DNA of 64,000 nt, from NCBI GenBank assembly GCA_000416275.1, contig ASZJ01000119.1:1-64000 (forward strand), read 5' to 3'. Both the position numbers and the translations under genes were made by a program. The notes beneath the pieces were generated by a model, which saw nothing but the letters and a program-made list of their open reading frames with translations, did not search any database and was not told the DNA's origin. Source of the DNA: Osedax symbiont Rs1. Lineage in GTDB: Bacteria > Pseudomonadota > Gammaproteobacteria > Pseudomonadales > Balneatricaceae. This document shows, one piece after another, positions 52,058 through 63,917 of the stretch; position 1 is the first letter of the stretch; each line of letters begins with the position of its first letter.

Positions 52058-53827
52058 ATGCGCAGTCATTATTGCGGCGACTTGCGAAAAGAGCAAGTGG
52101 GTGAAGAAGTTACATTGGTCGGCTGGGTTCATCGTCGTAGAGACCACGGTGGCGTTATTTTTTTAGATGTTCGCGATCGCGAGGGTATAGTACAAGTAGT
52201 ATTTGATCCAGATCGCGAAGCTAGCTTTGCCGTTGCCGACTCCGTACGTAATGAATACGTCATTGAGATTCATGGCCTGGTGCGTAATCGTCCCGATGGC
52301 ACGGTTAATGCTGATATGGGTACGGGTGAAGTTGAGATTCTTGGTAAGGAGTTGGTGGTACTTAATAAGTCCGAAACGCCGCCTTTTCAATTAGATGATC
52401 ACCAGCAAGTTAGTGAAGAAGTCAGATTAAAGAACCGTTTCATGGATTTGCGTCGCCCTGAAATGCAGCAAAAGCTGCGTCTGCGAGCGTCGGTTAGCTC
52501 CTACATTCGCAGCTATTTAGATAGCAATGGCTTTCTTGATATTGAAACGCCAATTCTTACTCGCGCAACTCCTGAGGGCGCGCGTGATTATATAGTGCCT
52601 TCGCGTACCCACGAGGGGAATTTCTTTGCCTTGCCACAGTCTCCGCAGTTATTTAAGCAGCTGTTGATGGTGTCTGGTTTTGACCGTTACTATCAAATTG
52701 CCAAGTGCTTTCGCGATGAAGATTTACGTGCAGATCGCCAGCCAGAGTTCACCCAGATTGACATAGAAATGTCATTTATGGGTCAAGATGAAATAATGGC
52801 TGTGACCGAGAAAATGATCACTGGTTTGTTTCAGGAAAAGTTAAACGTTGCATTGGGTGTGTTTCCGCACATGACATATGCAGAGGCAATGTCTAAGTAC
52901 GGGTCGGACAAGCCGGATTTGCGTAACCCAATGCAGCTGGTGGATGTCGGTGATTTAATGGTTGATATTGAGTTTAAGGTGTTTGCCGGTCCCGCCAATG
53001 ATGCAGGCTCTAGAGTGGCTGCCCTTAAAGTTCCAGGTGGTGCTACTCTGACCCGCAAGCTGATTGACGAGTACACTAAGTTTGTCGGGATCTACGGAGC
53101 GCGTGGCTTAGCTTGGATTAAAGTCAATGATCTGGCAAAGGGTGCCGAAGGTCTACAGTCTCCAATCGTTAAGTTTTTGGGCGAAGAAGTTGCTATGCAG
53201 ATCATGCAGCGGCTAGAGGCAAAAGATGGTGATTTGGTCTTCTTTGGCGCAGATAAAACTAACATTGTCAATGAGGCGTTAGGTGCTCTACGCAACAAAG
53301 TTGGTGTTGATTTGAATATGCTCACTTGTGAGTGGGCACCGTTGTGGGTTGTCGATTGGCCGATGTTCGAAAAAACATCTGATGGCGGTATTACTGCAAT
53401 TCACCACCCGTTCACCGCGCCAAGCTGTACTGTGCAAGAACTAGAGGCTGATCCGTTGGCTGCACAGTCTGTCGCTTACGACATGGTGTTAAATGGTTGT
53501 GAGCTAGGTGGCGGATCAATTCGTATTCATCAGAGTGAAATGCAAAAAGCAGTGTTCCGCTGCCTGGGTATTTCCGATGATGAAGCAGAAGAAAAATTTG
53601 GCTTTTTGCTAAACGCTCTGAAATTTGGTGCACCACCACATGGCGGTTTGGCTTTTGGTCTAGATCGATTAATTATGTTGATGGCCGGTACTGAATCTAT
53701 TCGTGAAGTGATCGCTTTTCCTAAGACTCAGACTGCTGCTTGTCCTCTGACGAATGCGCCTGGTGAGGTGAGTAAAGAGCAGTTGAAAGAGCTAAATATT
53801 AGATTGCGCGAAAAAATTAAAGTGTAA
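52058..53827 (+). CDS. aspS: Aspartyl-tRNA synthetase
   Basis: A 589-aa class II synthetase of the bacterial type. The N-terminal anticodon-binding OB fold contains [20 protein letters not shown] (residues about 18-37). Motif 2 is [20 protein letters not shown] (near 212) and motif 3 is [15 protein letters not shown] (near 530). The bacterial GAD insert lies at about 285-420. It charges tRNA-Asp (possibly also tRNA-Asn; discrimination cannot be read here). Start [18 protein letters not shown] matches the family. A strong terminator follows. Confidence 0.97.
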   Translation: MRSHYCGDLRKEQVGEEVTLVGWVHRRRDHGGVIFLDVRDREGIVQVVFDPDREASFAVADSVRNEYVIEIHGLVRNRPDGTVNADMGTGEVEILGKELVVLNKSETPPFQLDDHQQVSEEVRLKNRFMDLRRPEMQQKLRLRASVSSYIRSYLDSNGFLDIETPILTRATPEGARDYIVPSRTHEGNFFALPQSPQLFKQLLMVSGFDRYYQIAKCFRDEDLRADRQPEFTQIDIEMSFMGQDEIMAVTEKMITGLFQEKLNVALGVFPHMTYAEAMSKYGSDKPDLRNPMQLVDVGDLMVDIEFKVFAGPANDAGSRVAALKVPGGATLTRKLIDEYTKFVGIYGARGLAWIKVNDLAKGAEGLQSPIVKFLGEEVAMQIMQRLEAKDGDLVFFGADKTNIVNEALGALRNKVGVDLNMLTCEWAPLWVVDWPMFEKTSDGGITAIHHPFTAPSCTVQELEADPLAAQSVAYDMVLNGCELGGGSIRIHQSEMQKAVFRCLGISDDEAEEKFGFLLNALKFGAPPHGGLAFGLDRLIMLMAGTESIREVIAFPKTQTAACPLTNAPGEVSKEQLKELNIRLREKIKV

Positions 53828-53870
53828 TTTTTCTGTTGATCGGAAAACAGATATAGCGTGTTCTTAATTG

Positions 53871-53904
53871 GCCTGGCCTCATTGATTTGATGCCGGGCTT
53901 TTTT
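53871..53904 (+). terminator. Rho-independent terminator after aspS
   Basis: GCCTGGC pairs with GCCGGGC (one G-T pair) over a 14-base loop, with T6 following. Confidence 0.82.
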
Positions 53905-54048
53905 ATGGCTGCCAGTGTGTTAACTAAAAGTTACCTCTTGAGCTGGAGTAGACGCTTATCTTTGTCGGTATGAGTTCGACTTGTAGGTGTAGGTGTGGAA
54001 TGTTTTTTTTGCTAAGTGCTAGGGGGAGTGCCGGCTGTTGTGTAAGCG

Positions 54049-54054
54049 TATAAT
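54049..54054 (+). promoter_or_regulatory. Candidate -10 element for the nqr operon
   Basis: A perfect TATAAT about 325 bases before nqrA, without a good -35. A second TATAAT lies at 54243-54248. If the first is used, the leader is long and includes the hairpin pair at 54138-54187. Confidence 0.35.
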
Positions 54055-54137
54055 AAGTAGCTATAGTGTTAGATAAAGGATCGTTAGTGTCGATTAATCG
54101 GGTGAAAAACTAGTCAGTTTGAAAACAAAACAAATAA

Positions 54138-54187
54138 GCAAAAGACCTATAAATTGCAGGTATTTGCTCCCTATAGTGGTTTTTTTT
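54138..54187 (+). promoter_or_regulatory. Candidate attenuator in the nqr leader (two competing hairpins plus T8)
   Basis: Hairpin 1 pairs GCAAAAGACCT (54138-54148) with AGGTATTTGC (54158-54167). Hairpin 2 would pair ACCTATA (54145-54151) with TATAGTGGT (54172-54180), directly followed by T8. Both use the same ACCT, so they exclude each other. Structured RNA motifs upstream of nqrA have been reported in marine gammaproteobacteria (nqrA-II and nqrA-Marinomonas motifs, from memory); I cannot test the match. Confidence 0.4.
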
Positions 54188-54378
54188 ATGTTTTTGTCAG
54201 GTTTCTGACTAAGCTGTCTATGATAGAACGTGTAAGCTCATGTATAATCGACAAGTTTTTTGGTGGGGAATATTGTTGTAGTATAAATAATAAACACTGC
54301 GTTCTGAGTTAAGTTTTACAGTCTCGCGTGAACAATAATAATTTTTCGAAAATTTATAATCGTGATTGGGTGAAGTGT

Positions 54379-55719
54379 ATGATCAAGATCAACAAAGGTC
54401 TAGATCTACCGATTTTAGGCACTACGGCGCAGAGTATTTCTGAGTCGAATAAAGTGCATTCGGTCGCCGTGAGTGGCCCTGACTATGTTGGCTGTAAGCC
54501 AACAATGGCCGTCAAGGTGGGAGATCGAGTTAAACTCGGTCAATTGATCTTTTCTGACAAGAAGACAGAAGGTGTGCATTTTACAGCGCCAGCAGCTGGT
54601 ACTGTAAAAGAAATTAATCGTGGCGAGCGTCGAATGTTGCTCTCTGTGGTTATCGATGTTGATGAAACTGAAGAATCTATAGAGTTTACAAAATACTCTG
54701 TAGAAGAGTTGGCGGATTTAACCGCTGAACAAGTCGCTGAACAATTGCAGGTGTCTGGGCTTTGGAGTGCATTGCGTACTCGTCCTTTCTCTAAAATACC
54801 TGCGAGCAATACTACTGCAAAAGCCATTTTTGTCACGGCTATTGATACCAATCCTCTCGCGGCAGACCCTGCTCTGATCATCGCAGAAAATGCGGCTGAT
54901 TTCAGTCGTGGACTAACTTTACTGACCAAGCTAACAGCGGGGAAAGTTTACCTTTGTAAAGCTGCAGGGGCTGATGTTGCCACTGTCGAAGGTGTGGTTG
55001 TTGAAGAATTTTCCGGTGTCCATCCTGCGGGTAACGTTGGAACTCATATACATTTTCTAGAGCCAGTTTCACGTAATTACACGGTGTGGACGATTGGCTA
55101 TCAAGATGTTGTGGCGATCGGAAAATTATTTACAGAAGGTAAATTATCAGTAGAGCGGATTATATCTATTGCCGGTCCTGTCGTAGATAAGCCGCTGTTG
55201 GTGCGAACCAGAATAGGCGCAAAAATAACTGATTTAATTACTGGGACAGTAGACACTTTGGGTAACCGAGTTATTTCTGGATCAATCTGGAATGGCCGGA
55301 CAGCCGCTGACGAACTTGATTATTTAGGCCGCTATGCCAACCAAGTGACCGTTCTTAAGCAGGGCGATAAACGTGAGTTTATGGGATGGGCCGTACCGGG
55401 TGCCAATCAATACTCAGTGCTTAATATATTTATCTCCGCTTTAAATAAGACTAAGAAATTTAGTTTCTCGACCACCACCAATGGTTCAGAGAGAGCGATG
55501 CTTCCGGTTGGTCAATTTGAGCGACTAATGCCAATGGATATCCTACCCACACAGCTACTGCGTGCACTAGTCACTGGAGATATAGTGGCGGCGATGGATT
55601 TAGGTGCTTTAGAACTCGATGAAGAAGATTTAGCCCTCTGTACTTTTGCCTGCCCAGGTAAGTATGAATACGGCCCAATTCTTCGCGATAATTTAACACG
55701 CATCGAGAGAGAGGCTTAA
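54379..55719 (+). CDS. nqrA: Na+-translocating NADH:quinone reductase subunit A
   Basis: A 446-aa cytoplasmic-face subunit of Na+-NQR, which binds quinone and closes the complex. The N-terminus [20 protein letters not shown] matches the family, and [20 protein letters not shown] is the lipoyl-like region. ATG 54379 is preferred; an upstream GTG frame to 54328 adds 17 non-conserved residues. First gene of nqrABCDEF; 4 bases separate it from nqrB. Confidence 0.96.
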   Translation: MIKINKGLDLPILGTTAQSISESNKVHSVAVSGPDYVGCKPTMAVKVGDRVKLGQLIFSDKKTEGVHFTAPAAGTVKEINRGERRMLLSVVIDVDETEESIEFTKYSVEELADLTAEQVAEQLQVSGLWSALRTRPFSKIPASNTTAKAIFVTAIDTNPLAADPALIIAENAADFSRGLTLLTKLTAGKVYLCKAAGADVATVEGVVVEEFSGVHPAGNVGTHIHFLEPVSRNYTVWTIGYQDVVAIGKLFTEGKLSVERIISIAGPVVDKPLLVRTRIGAKITDLITGTVDTLGNRVISGSIWNGRTAADELDYLGRYANQVTVLKQGDKREFMGWAVPGANQYSVLNIFISALNKTKKFSFSTTTNGSERAMLPVGQFERLMPMDILPTQLLRALVTGDIVAAMDLGALELDEEDLALCTFACPGKYEYGPILRDNLTRIEREA

Positions 55720-55723
55720 CACC

Positions 55724-56929
55724 ATGAGTTTGAGAAATATTCTTGATAAAATGGAGCCGCATTTCCATAAAGGCGGTAAATTTGAAAATTGGTATGCACT
55801 TTTCGAAGCGGCGGATACGATTTTCTACACACCTGGCCACGTAACTAAAGCAGCTGCTCATGTACGTGATGGTGTCGATTTAAAACGCATGATGATTCTA
55901 GTGTGGATCTGTACTTTTCCAGCCGTATTATTTGGTTTGTACAATGTGGGATTGCAGGCAAATAATGCCATGGCAACTATGGGGCTCACTGAAGCTGCTG
56001 GTTGGCGTGGCGCTATCGCCGGTTCACTAACAGGTTTCGATGCTAGCAGCTTGTGGGATAATATTATCCACGGTGCGCTTTACTGGCTTCCTATTTACGC
56101 AGTGACTTTTGTCGTAGGTGGATTCTGGGAAGTGCTGTTTGCCATGAAACGTGGTCACGAAGTGAACGAAGGCTTCTTTGTTACCTCTATTTTGTTCTCG
56201 CTGACACTTCCTCCTTCAATCCCGTTGTGGCAGGTTGCCTTAGGCATCAGTTTTGGTGTGGTAATTGGTAAAGAAGTGTTCGGTGGCACCGGGAAAAACT
56301 TCCTCAACCCAGCGTTGACTGGTCGTGCTTTCTTGTTTTTTGCCTATCCTGCACAAATGTCAGGTGATGCAATTTGGACCGCCGTTGATGGTTATACCGG
56401 TGCAACTCCGCTGAGTATTGCCGCGGTTGGTGGTATCGAAGCGCTCGAAAGCAGTATCACCTGGATGCAGGCATTCATGGGTCAAATACAAGGTTCTGTC
56501 GGCGAGGTATCTACTTTTGCTATCTTGATCGGTGGCGGGGCACTGGTGGTGATGCGATTAGCTGCCTGGCGAATTGTCGCCGGGGTGTTTGCAGGTATGG
56601 TCGCGATGAGTGTGATCTTCAACCTGATCGGTTCTGAAAGCAATCCGATGTTTGCATTGCCATTCTACTGGCACATGGTCTTAGGTGGGTTTGCCTTTGG
56701 TATGTTCTTTATGGCTACCGATCCGATCTCTGCGTCGATGACCAATACCGGTAAATGGTATTTTGGTGCCTTAATTGGGATCATGGTGGTGCTAATTCGC
56801 GTGGTTAACCCAGCCTTCCCAGAAGGTATGATGCTGGCAATTCTATTTGGTAACTTATTTGCTCCCCTGATCGATAACTTCGTAGTGCAGGCAAATATTA
56901 AGCGGAGGTTATTACGTCATGGCAGCTAA
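55724..56929 (+). CDS. nqrB: Na+-NQR subunit B
   Basis: A 401-aa membrane subunit carrying covalent FMN on a Thr (motif GYTGATPLS near residue 230), riboflavin and the main Na+ path. N-terminal [20 protein letters not shown] is typical. It overlaps nqrC by 11 bases. Confidence 0.97.
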   Translation: MSLRNILDKMEPHFHKGGKFENWYALFEAADTIFYTPGHVTKAAAHVRDGVDLKRMMILVWICTFPAVLFGLYNVGLQANNAMATMGLTEAAGWRGAIAGSLTGFDASSLWDNIIHGALYWLPIYAVTFVVGGFWEVLFAMKRGHEVNEGFFVTSILFSLTLPPSIPLWQVALGISFGVVIGKEVFGGTGKNFLNPALTGRAFLFFAYPAQMSGDAIWTAVDGYTGATPLSIAAVGGIEALESSITWMQAFMGQIQGSVGEVSTFAILIGGGALVVMRLAAWRIVAGVFAGMVAMSVIFNLIGSESNPMFALPFYWHMVLGGFAFGMFFMATDPISASMTNTGKWYFGALIGIMVVLIRVVNPAFPEGMMLAILFGNLFAPLIDNFVVQANIKRRLLRHGS

Positions 56930-57698
56930 TAACGATTCAATCGGCAGAACAATTACTGTCACGGTATTGCTCTGTGTTGTTTGCTCAGTAATAGTATCCA
57001 CAGCAGCGGTATTACTAAAGCCGATGCAGCTGGCAAACAAAGAACTAGACCGTCAAACTAATATTTTAGCCGCTGCAAAAATTGACTATCAAGGTCAAGA
57101 TGTGCAGAAACTGTTCGCTGAAAAAATTATCACCAAATACGTCAGTTTAAAAACTGGCGAGTATGTTGATAAGCCAGTGGGATATAAAGACTCTAAGCGT
57201 GCCGCGAAAGAGCCTTCACTATCATCACCACTGCCGCGCAAAATAGATATAGCGTCTATTAAGCGCACTGCGAACGTAATGCCGGTCTATCTGGTCAATC
57301 AAGCTGGTCAACTGGAAAAAGTAATTCTTCCGGTCCATGGCTATGGTCTCTGGTCAACGCTGTACGGATTCCTCGCATTGGAAAAAGATTTAAATACGGT
57401 TGTCGGCTTTGGCTTTTATGCACATGGCGAAACACCGGGTTTAGGTGGTGAAGTGGATAATCCTAAGTGGAAGGCGCTGTGGCCTGGCAAAAAAGTCTAT
57501 GCACAAGGTTCAATGGAGCCGATGCTTGGCTTAGTAAAAGGTGCCGTTGATCATAGTGCTGCTGGGTCTGAGTTTAAAATAGATGCTTTATCAGGTGCTA
57601 CTTTAACCAGTAACGGTGTGACCAACTTAGTGAAGTTTTGGATGGGCGAAAATGGTTTTGCTACCTATCTAACTAAGCTAAAAGCAGGGGAGAGTTAA
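56919..57698 (+). CDS. nqrC: Na+-NQR subunit C
   Basis: A 259-aa subunit with one N-terminal membrane helix and a periplasmic FMN-binding domain. The flavinylation motif is [13 protein letters not shown] (acceptor Thr near residue 227), the substrate of the ApbE encoded downstream. [16 protein letters not shown] and [10 protein letters not shown] are family segments. Confidence 0.97.
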   Translation: MAANNDSIGRTITVTVLLCVVCSVIVSTAAVLLKPMQLANKELDRQTNILAAAKIDYQGQDVQKLFAEKIITKYVSLKTGEYVDKPVGYKDSKRAAKEPSLSSPLPRKIDIASIKRTANVMPVYLVNQAGQLEKVILPVHGYGLWSTLYGFLALEKDLNTVVGFGFYAHGETPGLGGEVDNPKWKALWPGKKVYAQGSMEPMLGLVKGAVDHSAAGSEFKIDALSGATLTSNGVTNLVKFWMGENGFATYLTKLKAGES

Positions 57699-57701
57699 AC
57701 G

Positions 57702-58361
57702 ATGTCTGAAATGAGAGATATGATCGTTAAGCCTATTTTTACCAACAACCCAATTGCATTGCAAATATTGGGTGTTTGTTCGGCGCTAGCGGTAACATCA
57801 AACTTAAACACAGCGTTGGTAATGACACTGGCTGTGATGGCTGTGACAGCATTTTCCAGCATGTTTGTTTCATTGATGCGCAACCAAATGCCCAGTTCGA
57901 TACGTATTATTTGTCAAATGACAATTATTGCATCACTGGTAATAGTGGTTGATCAAATCCTAAAAGCGGTTGCTTACGATACTTCAAAGCAACTATCAGT
58001 ATTTGTTGGTTTAATTATCACCAACTGTATCGTAATGGGGCGTGCCGAAGCATTTGCGATGAAGAACCCACCGCTACCTTCTTTCTTAGATGGTATTGGC
58101 AATGGTTTAGGTTACGGTGCTGTTTTGATGTTCGTCGGCTTTATTCGCGAACTATTTGGTGCCGGCAGTTTGTTTGGCATAGAAATACTGCCGCTAGTGA
58201 CCAACGATGGTTGGTACATGAGTAACGGCCTGCTGTTACTTCCACCTAGTGCATTTTTTATCATTGGACTAATGATCTGGTTGATGCGTACTTTCGATGT
58301 GAGTCAAGTTGAAAAGCCGGACTTTGTTATCTGTAAAAATAGTAAGAAGGAGGCGATATAA
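57702..58361 (+). CDS. nqrD: Na+-NQR subunit D
   Basis: A 219-aa polytopic membrane subunit. [20 protein letters not shown] at the N-terminus carries the conserved Cys that, with NqrE, holds an intramembrane Fe-S centre. [14 protein letters not shown] is conserved. Its stop overlaps the nqrE start by one base. Confidence 0.97.
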   Translation: MSEMRDMIVKPIFTNNPIALQILGVCSALAVTSNLNTALVMTLAVMAVTAFSSMFVSLMRNQMPSSIRIICQMTIIASLVIVVDQILKAVAYDTSKQLSVFVGLIITNCIVMGRAEAFAMKNPPLPSFLDGIGNGLGYGAVLMFVGFIRELFGAGSLFGIEILPLVTNDGWYMSNGLLLLPPSAFFIIGLMIWLMRTFDVSQVEKPDFVICKNSKKEAI

Positions 58362-58969
58362 TGGAACAGTATATTAGTCTGTTTGTTAAAGCCGTTTTTA
58401 TTGAAAATATGGCGCTATCGTTTTTCTTAGGTATGTGTACCTTTCTTGCTATTTCGAAGAAAGTGCAAACTGCGATAGGCTTGGGAATAGCAGTTATCGT
58501 GGTGCTAACCATTACCACTCCGATTAACAACTTGTTATATAACTTGTTGTTGCGTGAAGGTGCGCTTGCATGGGCAGGTCTTCCTGAAGTCGATCTTAGC
58601 TTTCTAGGCTATATTTCTTATATCGGGGTTATTGCTGCTTTAGTGCAAATCTTGGAAATGGTATTAGATAAGTTCTTCCCCGCGCTGTATAACGCACTGG
58701 GGGTTTTCTTACCTTTAATCACGGTAAACTGTGCCATCATGGGTGCGGCGTTATTTATGGTTGAACGCGACTATAATTTCGGTGAATCTGTTGTTTACGG
58801 AATGGGTGCTGGTCTCGGTTGGGCGTTAGCCATTGCGACACTTGCCGGAATTCGTGAAAAATTAAAGTACTCAGATGTACCAGCAGGGCTACAGGGATTG
58901 GGTATTACCTTTATCTCAGTGGGACTGATGGCACTAGGGTTTATGTCTTTTTCCGGCGTACAGCTTTAA
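58361..58969 (+). CDS. nqrE: Na+-NQR subunit E
   Basis: A 202-aa membrane subunit, symmetric partner of NqrD. It has [20 protein letters not shown] then CTFLA (Cys ligand) and [20 protein letters not shown] (second Cys). It is typical in length. Confidence 0.97.
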   Translation: MEQYISLFVKAVFIENMALSFFLGMCTFLAISKKVQTAIGLGIAVIVVLTITTPINNLLYNLLLREGALAWAGLPEVDLSFLGYISYIGVIAALVQILEMVLDKFFPALYNALGVFLPLITVNCAIMGAALFMVERDYNFGESVVYGMGAGLGWALAIATLAGIREKLKYSDVPAGLQGLGITFISVGLMALGFMSFSGVQL

Positions 58970-59001
58970 TACATGATAATTAACAAAGGAATATTATAGC
59001 C

Positions 59002-60231
59002 ATGAATGCTGAAATAATTCTCGGGGTTGTCATGTTTACCGTGGTAGTGCTTGCACTAGTTGCGGTGATATTGGCTGCTCGTTCAAAATTAGTAAGTTCC
59101 GGTGATGTCACTATTAATATTAATAATGACCCGGATAAAAAAGTTGTAGTTCCCGCAGGTGGGAAATTGCTGCAGACCCTCTCTGAAATGGGCGTTTTTA
59201 TCCCTTCAGCTTGTGGTGGCGGTGGTACTTGTGCGCAGTGTAAGTGTCAGGTTCTTGAAGGGGGCGGCTCTATGCTACCCACTGAAGAATCTCATTTTAC
59301 GATGCGTGAAGCAAAAGAAGGCTGGCGTCTCGCATGTCAAGTTGCAGTTAAAGAAGACATGGAACTTGACCTCGAAGAAGAAATCTTCGGGGTTAAAAAG
59401 TGGACCTGTACGGTTGAGTCTAACCCTAACGTAGCTACTTTTATTAAAGAGTTAACTTTAAAAATTCCCGATGGTGAAGTAGTAAATTTCCGTGCGGGGG
59501 GCTATGTGCAATTAGAGTGTCCTCCTCATGTGGTTGACTACAAAACCTTTGATATTGATGAAGAGTATCGCGGTGATTGGGATAAGTTCAATGTTTGGGA
59601 CAATGTTTCAACGGTTACTGAAACCACCATCCGCGCCTATTCTATGGCAAACTACCCCGGTGAAAAGGGGATTGTTAAGTTTAATATCCGGATTGCATCT
59701 CCCCCTCCAGGTAGTCAGGGAATTCCTCCTGGGATAATGTCCTCTTTCGTCTTTAACCTTAAGCCAGGTGATACGATAGACGTGTATGGTCCCTTTGGTG
59801 AGTTTTTTGCTAAAGATACCGATGCAGAAATGGTCTTTGTTGGCGGTGGTGCAGGTATGGCACCAATGCGTTCGCACATCTTTGATCAATTGAAGCGTCT
59901 GAACTCTACCCGTAAAATATCTTTCTGGTACGGTGCACGTTCACTTCGTGAAGCATTCTATTCTGAAGAGTATGACCAGCTAGCTGCGGAAAACGAAAAC
60001 TTTAAATGGCACCTAGCACTGTCTGACCCACAGCCAGAAGACAACTGGGAGGGGATGACAGGTTTCATTCACAATGTGTTATTTGAAAACTATCTGCAGG
60101 ATCACGATGCACCTGAAGATTGTGAATTTTACATGTGTGGGCCACCGATGATGAACTCGGCAGTGATTAAGTTGCTTGAGGACTTAGGGGTTGAACCTGA
60201 AAATATCTTACTTGATGACTTTGGTGGTTAA
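59002..60231 (+). CDS. nqrF: Na+-NQR subunit F (NADH dehydrogenase flavoprotein)
   Basis: A 409-aa electron-entry subunit. N-terminal membrane helix (3-26), 2Fe-2S ferredoxin domain with ligands in [14 protein letters not shown] and WRLACQV (about residues 69-112), then the FAD domain (RAYSMANYP near 213) and NADH-binding domain ([19 protein letters not shown] near 275, CGPPMM near 380). Ends DDFGG as usual. Confidence 0.97.
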   Translation: MNAEIILGVVMFTVVVLALVAVILAARSKLVSSGDVTININNDPDKKVVVPAGGKLLQTLSEMGVFIPSACGGGGTCAQCKCQVLEGGGSMLPTEESHFTMREAKEGWRLACQVAVKEDMELDLEEEIFGVKKWTCTVESNPNVATFIKELTLKIPDGEVVNFRAGGYVQLECPPHVVDYKTFDIDEEYRGDWDKFNVWDNVSTVTETTIRAYSMANYPGEKGIVKFNIRIASPPPGSQGIPPGIMSSFVFNLKPGDTIDVYGPFGEFFAKDTDAEMVFVGGGAGMAPMRSHIFDQLKRLNSTRKISFWYGARSLREAFYSEEYDQLAAENENFKWHLALSDPQPEDNWEGMTGFIHNVLFENYLQDHDAPEDCEFYMCGPPMMNSAVIKLLEDLGVEPENILLDDFGG

Positions 60232-60236
60232 ACTTG

Positions 60237-61307
60237 ATGTTAACCTCGATATTTGGTGCGTTTAAAGCTTTTTTAAAGCGTACCTTGCAACGGCTAGCAG
60301 TTTATCTGCTGGCCGTTTTTGTAGTCAGCCCGCTAACTATTAGTCTGGCCTTTGCCGAGCAGAAACTCGTCGCTATCGAAGGTCGGACCATGGGGACTAC
60401 TTATCATATTACCTGGGTTGCAAAGAGCAGCTTCACTGCAGAACAAACGGCTAATTTACAGGCAAAAATTGATCTGCGGTTGCTAGATATTAACCAGGCT
60501 ATGTCTACCTACATCCCGAATTCCGAATTATCACTGTTTAATAAAACCGCCAGTGGCACTGCGCAAAAAGTGTCTGCGCAGTTGTATCGTGTTTTAGAGA
60601 TGGCTAGAAAGATCAGTGTTCAATCTGCTGGTGCATATGATATTACGGTCGGACCACTGATCAATTTATGGGGCTTTGGACCGGATAAACGAGTCACCAA
60701 AGCACCTAGTGCTGAACAAATAGCTGCCATCCGAAAGCGAGTTGGCTATCAGCATTTAAAGTTGTTAGCTGATAATAAAATTAAGAAAGAAGCTGATTTA
60801 TACTTAGACCTCTCTTCCATAGCGAAAGGTTATGCCGTCGATCAGTTGGCAAAAATAGTGGCTGATGCCGGCTTTACAGCCTATCTGGTTGAAATAGGTG
60901 GCGAGCTGGTTTCCCGAGGATTAAAGCCTCAAAGTCAGCCGTGGCGAATTGCTATTGAAAGCCCGATCGCTGGTCGCACTGTGCAGCGAGTGGTTAGAGT
61001 TGATGATGTCGCGGTGGCGACCTCAGGTGATTATCGAAATTACTTTGAAGAGCAGGGACGTCGCTATTCGCATATAATCGATACAGCTACTGGTCGGCCG
61101 ATAACCCATAATTTAGCATCAGTGACCGTTCTAGCGGAAAATTGCGCGCTAGCTGATGGGCTCGCCACAGCATTTCTAGCGATGGGAGTTGAAAAATCCT
61201 ATCTTTATGCGATAGATAATGGGATTGAAGCTTTTTTTATTATCAAAGGAAAAACCGGTTTTATCGAAAAAATGACACCCGGTTTTGCGCAACGTATTGT
61301 ACAATAA
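60237..61307 (+). CDS. apbE: FAD:protein FMN transferase ApbE
   Basis: A 356-aa periplasmic flavin transferase that attaches FMN to the SGAT threonines of NqrB and NqrC. A signal peptide ends near LAFAEQ (about residue 42) with no lipobox, so it is secreted rather than a lipoprotein. Family segments are GRTMGTTYHITW, VGPLINLWGFGPDK, YLDLSSIAKGYAVDQLAK, VEIGGELVSRG and SHIIDTATGRPI. It is only a few bases after nqrF; ATG 60237 is chosen over the preceding TTG. Confidence 0.95.
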   Translation: MLTSIFGAFKAFLKRTLQRLAVYLLAVFVVSPLTISLAFAEQKLVAIEGRTMGTTYHITWVAKSSFTAEQTANLQAKIDLRLLDINQAMSTYIPNSELSLFNKTASGTAQKVSAQLYRVLEMARKISVQSAGAYDITVGPLINLWGFGPDKRVTKAPSAEQIAAIRKRVGYQHLKLLADNKIKKEADLYLDLSSIAKGYAVDQLAKIVADAGFTAYLVEIGGELVSRGLKPQSQPWRIAIESPIAGRTVQRVVRVDDVAVATSGDYRNYFEEQGRRYSHIIDTATGRPITHNLASVTVLAENCALADGLATAFLAMGVEKSYLYAIDNGIEAFFIIKGKTGFIEKMTPGFAQRIVQ

Positions 61308-61350
61308 TTTATGCAGTCATTGATGGCTATTCACTGAAATCGAGGAAATC

Positions 61351-61605
61351 ATGGGAACATTTATAGCGGTATTTATAGTGTTATTAACGGTAGTGATCGC
61401 GATGTCCGTCGGGGTTATTTTAGGTAATAAGCCGATCGCTGGATCATGTGGCGGTATGGCGGCACTGGGCATGGACACCGCTTGTGATATATGCGCCGGC
61501 GACAAGCAAATATGTGACGATGAGAACGATAGAACCTCTAGAGAAGCTGCTAAGTCTCAACTGGCTGATCTGGGTTATGAAGCGCAAGTAAAGCGTAAGA
61601 TATAG
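61351..61605 (+). CDS. nqrM: Na+-NQR maturation protein NqrM
   Basis: An 84-aa protein with an N-terminal membrane helix and the conserved Cys set SCGG...ACDICAGDKQICDD. NqrM is needed for insertion of the Fe centre between NqrD and NqrE. It completes the nqrABCDEF-apbE-nqrM set, 43 bases after apbE. Confidence 0.95.
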   Translation: MGTFIAVFIVLLTVVIAMSVGVILGNKPIAGSCGGMAALGMDTACDICAGDKQICDDENDRTSREAAKSQLADLGYEAQVKRKI

Positions 61606-61776
61606 AGAGTAAGAGAGATCGAAGTAGTCATTTTTGGCTAGTTTAGAAAGTGTGATTTTCTAGATTGGATTGTAAATCGAAATACTGCGTTTCTATTAAG
61701 AGGCCTATGGATAGAGAAATGAATATAATAATCATCCAAAGGTTCCACACACACAAAATTGAGGAAGGAACTGTTA

Positions 61777-63177
61777 ATGGCTGATTATGATTATGATGTC
61801 GTAGTAATTGGATCTGGACCTGCTGGCGAAGGCGCTGCAATGAATGCAGCTAAACACGGCAAGAGAGTCGCAATTGTTGAAGAGCAACCAGCAGTTGGCG
61901 GCAACTGTACCCACAAAGGGACTATACCTTCCAAAGCGCTTCGTCATTCGGTAAAGCAGATTGTTGAATTTAATACTAATCCGATGTTCCGAGAAATCGG
62001 CGAGCCCCGCTGGTTTTCATTCCAAAAAGTGTTAGACCGCGCCGAAAAAGTAATGGCCAATCAAGTGATGTTGCGGACTAATTTTTATGCGCGCAACCGT
62101 GTCGATGTGTTCTTTGGTCAAGCTGAATTTCAAGATTCAAATACCTTGCTGGTGAAGGGAACAATCAAAGGTGATGAGACGATACGTGCTAAAAACATTG
62201 TTATTGCCACTGGATCTAGCCCTTATTGCCCGCCCGATATCGATTTTAATCATCCACGTATTTACAATTCCGATACGATTTTAAAGCTCAACCATACGCC
62301 GCGTACTATAGTTATTTTTGGCGCTGGTGTGATCGGCTGTGAATATGCCTCTATCTTTAGTGGTTTAGGGGTCAAAGTTGATCTGATCGATACCCGTGGC
62401 CGACTGTTATCATTTCTCGATGGTGAAATATCTGATGCACTCAGTTACCACCTGCGCAATACCGCAGTTAAAATTCGTCACAATGAAGATTATACCAGTG
62501 TCGATGGTGATGAGCGTGGTATTACACTGTGCTTGAAATCAGGTAAAAAAATTAGAGCAGATGCTTTCTTATGGTGTAATGGTCGTACTGGTAACACCGC
62601 TGCTCTAAAGCTTGAAAATGCGGGTCTATCGGCAAATAGTCGTGGCCAGTTAGAAATTGATGAACGCTATCGTACAGCCGTTGAAGGAATTTCAGCAGTC
62701 GGTGACGTCATTGGTTGGCCAAGCTTAGCGTCAGCAGCGATAGATCAGGGACGCTCTACTGCGGCTGATATAATTGGCAATAATGATTTCAGATACATTG
62801 ATGAAGTGCCAACCGGCATTTACACTATCCCAGAAATTAGCTCTATTGGCAGAACTGAAGAAGAGCTAACTACTGACTGTATTCCCTATGAAGTTGGGCA
62901 GGCGTTCTTTAAAGATACCGCCAGGGCGCAAATAACTAGTCAGCCAGTAGGAATGTTAAAAATTCTGTTTGATCCTGAGACACTGGCTATTTTGGGAATT
63001 CACTGTTTTGGTGACCAAGCGTCTGAGATCATTCACATTGGCCAGGCAATTATGCAACAAAAAGGCGAGGGAAATACCCTTGCATATTTTGTCAACACTA
63101 CCTTTAACTACCCGACGATGGCTGAAGCTTATCGGGTTGCCGCGATTGCTGGTTTGAATCGAATTCAGCATCTATAA
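61777..63177 (+). CDS. sthA: Soluble pyridine nucleotide transhydrogenase SthA
   Basis: A 466-aa FAD enzyme that equilibrates NADPH and NADH. FAD-binding [20 protein letters not shown] near residue 9 and NAD(P)-binding [20 protein letters not shown] near 182. The active-site region [17 protein letters not shown] has a single Cys, so the redox disulfide of related lipoamide dehydrogenases is absent, as is normal for SthA. ATG 61777 has GAGGAAGG upstream. The strong terminator at 63190 ends the unit. Confidence 0.95.
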   Translation: MADYDYDVVVIGSGPAGEGAAMNAAKHGKRVAIVEEQPAVGGNCTHKGTIPSKALRHSVKQIVEFNTNPMFREIGEPRWFSFQKVLDRAEKVMANQVMLRTNFYARNRVDVFFGQAEFQDSNTLLVKGTIKGDETIRAKNIVIATGSSPYCPPDIDFNHPRIYNSDTILKLNHTPRTIVIFGAGVIGCEYASIFSGLGVKVDLIDTRGRLLSFLDGEISDALSYHLRNTAVKIRHNEDYTSVDGDERGITLCLKSGKKIRADAFLWCNGRTGNTAALKLENAGLSANSRGQLEIDERYRTAVEGISAVGDVIGWPSLASAAIDQGRSTAADIIGNNDFRYIDEVPTGIYTIPEISSIGRTEEELTTDCIPYEVGQAFFKDTARAQITSQPVGMLKILFDPETLAILGIHCFGDQASEIIHIGQAIMQQKGEGNTLAYFVNTTFNYPTMAEAYRVAAIAGLNRIQHL

Positions 63178-63189
63178 TCTTTACTATCT

Positions 63190-63209
63190 AGCCCCGTAAG
63201 GGGCTTTTT
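63190..63209 (+). terminator. Rho-independent terminator after sthA
   Basis: AGCCCC-GTAA-GGGGCT followed by T5. Confidence 0.92.
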
Positions 63210-63272
63210 ATTGGCTATATTTAAGCTGTAGCAGTGACCTTCATGCTCTGCATCTACCCACAAGCCAGAGAT

Positions 63273-63548
63273 TCAGCGTTTAGTCTTCTCATCGTAGTAA
63301 CTGTCTTCGATATAGATGCCTTTTATATCGAGTTTTTTCTCTACCCATCTATTGAAGCGGCTCCAGATAAAAAAAGCTGGCGCCATGCCCAATCCTATAC
63401 CAAACATTAATCCAGCTCCGTGATAGTCCGTCGGCATTAAATTCGTTGCGAAGTCGAAAAAACCAAAATGTTGGAGTGAATAATACCAGGCAATCAAAAA
63501 TGAAAATGCCAGGCCGGTCGCTAAATGATGTTTTATAGTTGAATTCAA
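63273..63548 (-). CDS. Small two-helix membrane protein, unknown
   Basis: A 91-aa protein with hydrophobic segments at about residues 10-28 and 46-64, then a charged, acidic/basic C-terminal tail (EKKLDIKGIYIEDSYYDEKT). No family recognised. It is convergent with sthA and encoded alone. The N-terminal MNSTIKHHLATGLAFSFLIA looks like a plausible start. Confidence 0.65.
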   Translation of the reverse strand: MNSTIKHHLATGLAFSFLIAWYYSLQHFGFFDFATNLMPTDYHGAGLMFGIGLGMAPAFFIWSRFNRWVEKKLDIKGIYIEDSYYDEKTKR

Positions 63549-63917
63549 ACTGCCTCCGATAAGTGTTAGTGCAATAAGTGAGCGTAGTTTAGCATTATAT
63601 ATAGCGCTTAACTTGTCACTTTGCTGTGTGAGTTACTTAAGGAGACTCTGAACAAGTCGCGCACGCCCCGTAGGGTGGATAACTAAGAGTTTATCTCCTT
63701 GGTCGGAAGCTTGCTAAAGGCTGGTAATTACAGGCGTGCTCTTTCGCGGATCGCGGATCGCGGAAATAGGTACTTAGTTATCGACCGGGAAAATGCAGTA
63801 TCAGGTCTCGTACACACATAGATATATCCCGCTAATCAAAGGCGTTGCAGGTTATCTACTGGCAAAATTGATTAAAATATCCAAGCTCTTCATATGTTTA
63901 AAGAACTTGGTTAGTGG
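63549..63917. other. Gene-free stretch
   Basis: No supported gene. Three tandem CGCGGAT units occur near 63756-63776. Nothing else stands out. Confidence 0.4.

Noticed and set aside
51906..52166. 86-codon plus-strand frame before aspS
   Set aside because: It overlaps the MITE relic and the aspS start in a different frame, with no conserved content.
63236..63280. Possible R2 copy after sthA (CAAGCCAGAGATTCAGCG)
   Set aside because: Too short and too divergent to separate from chance.
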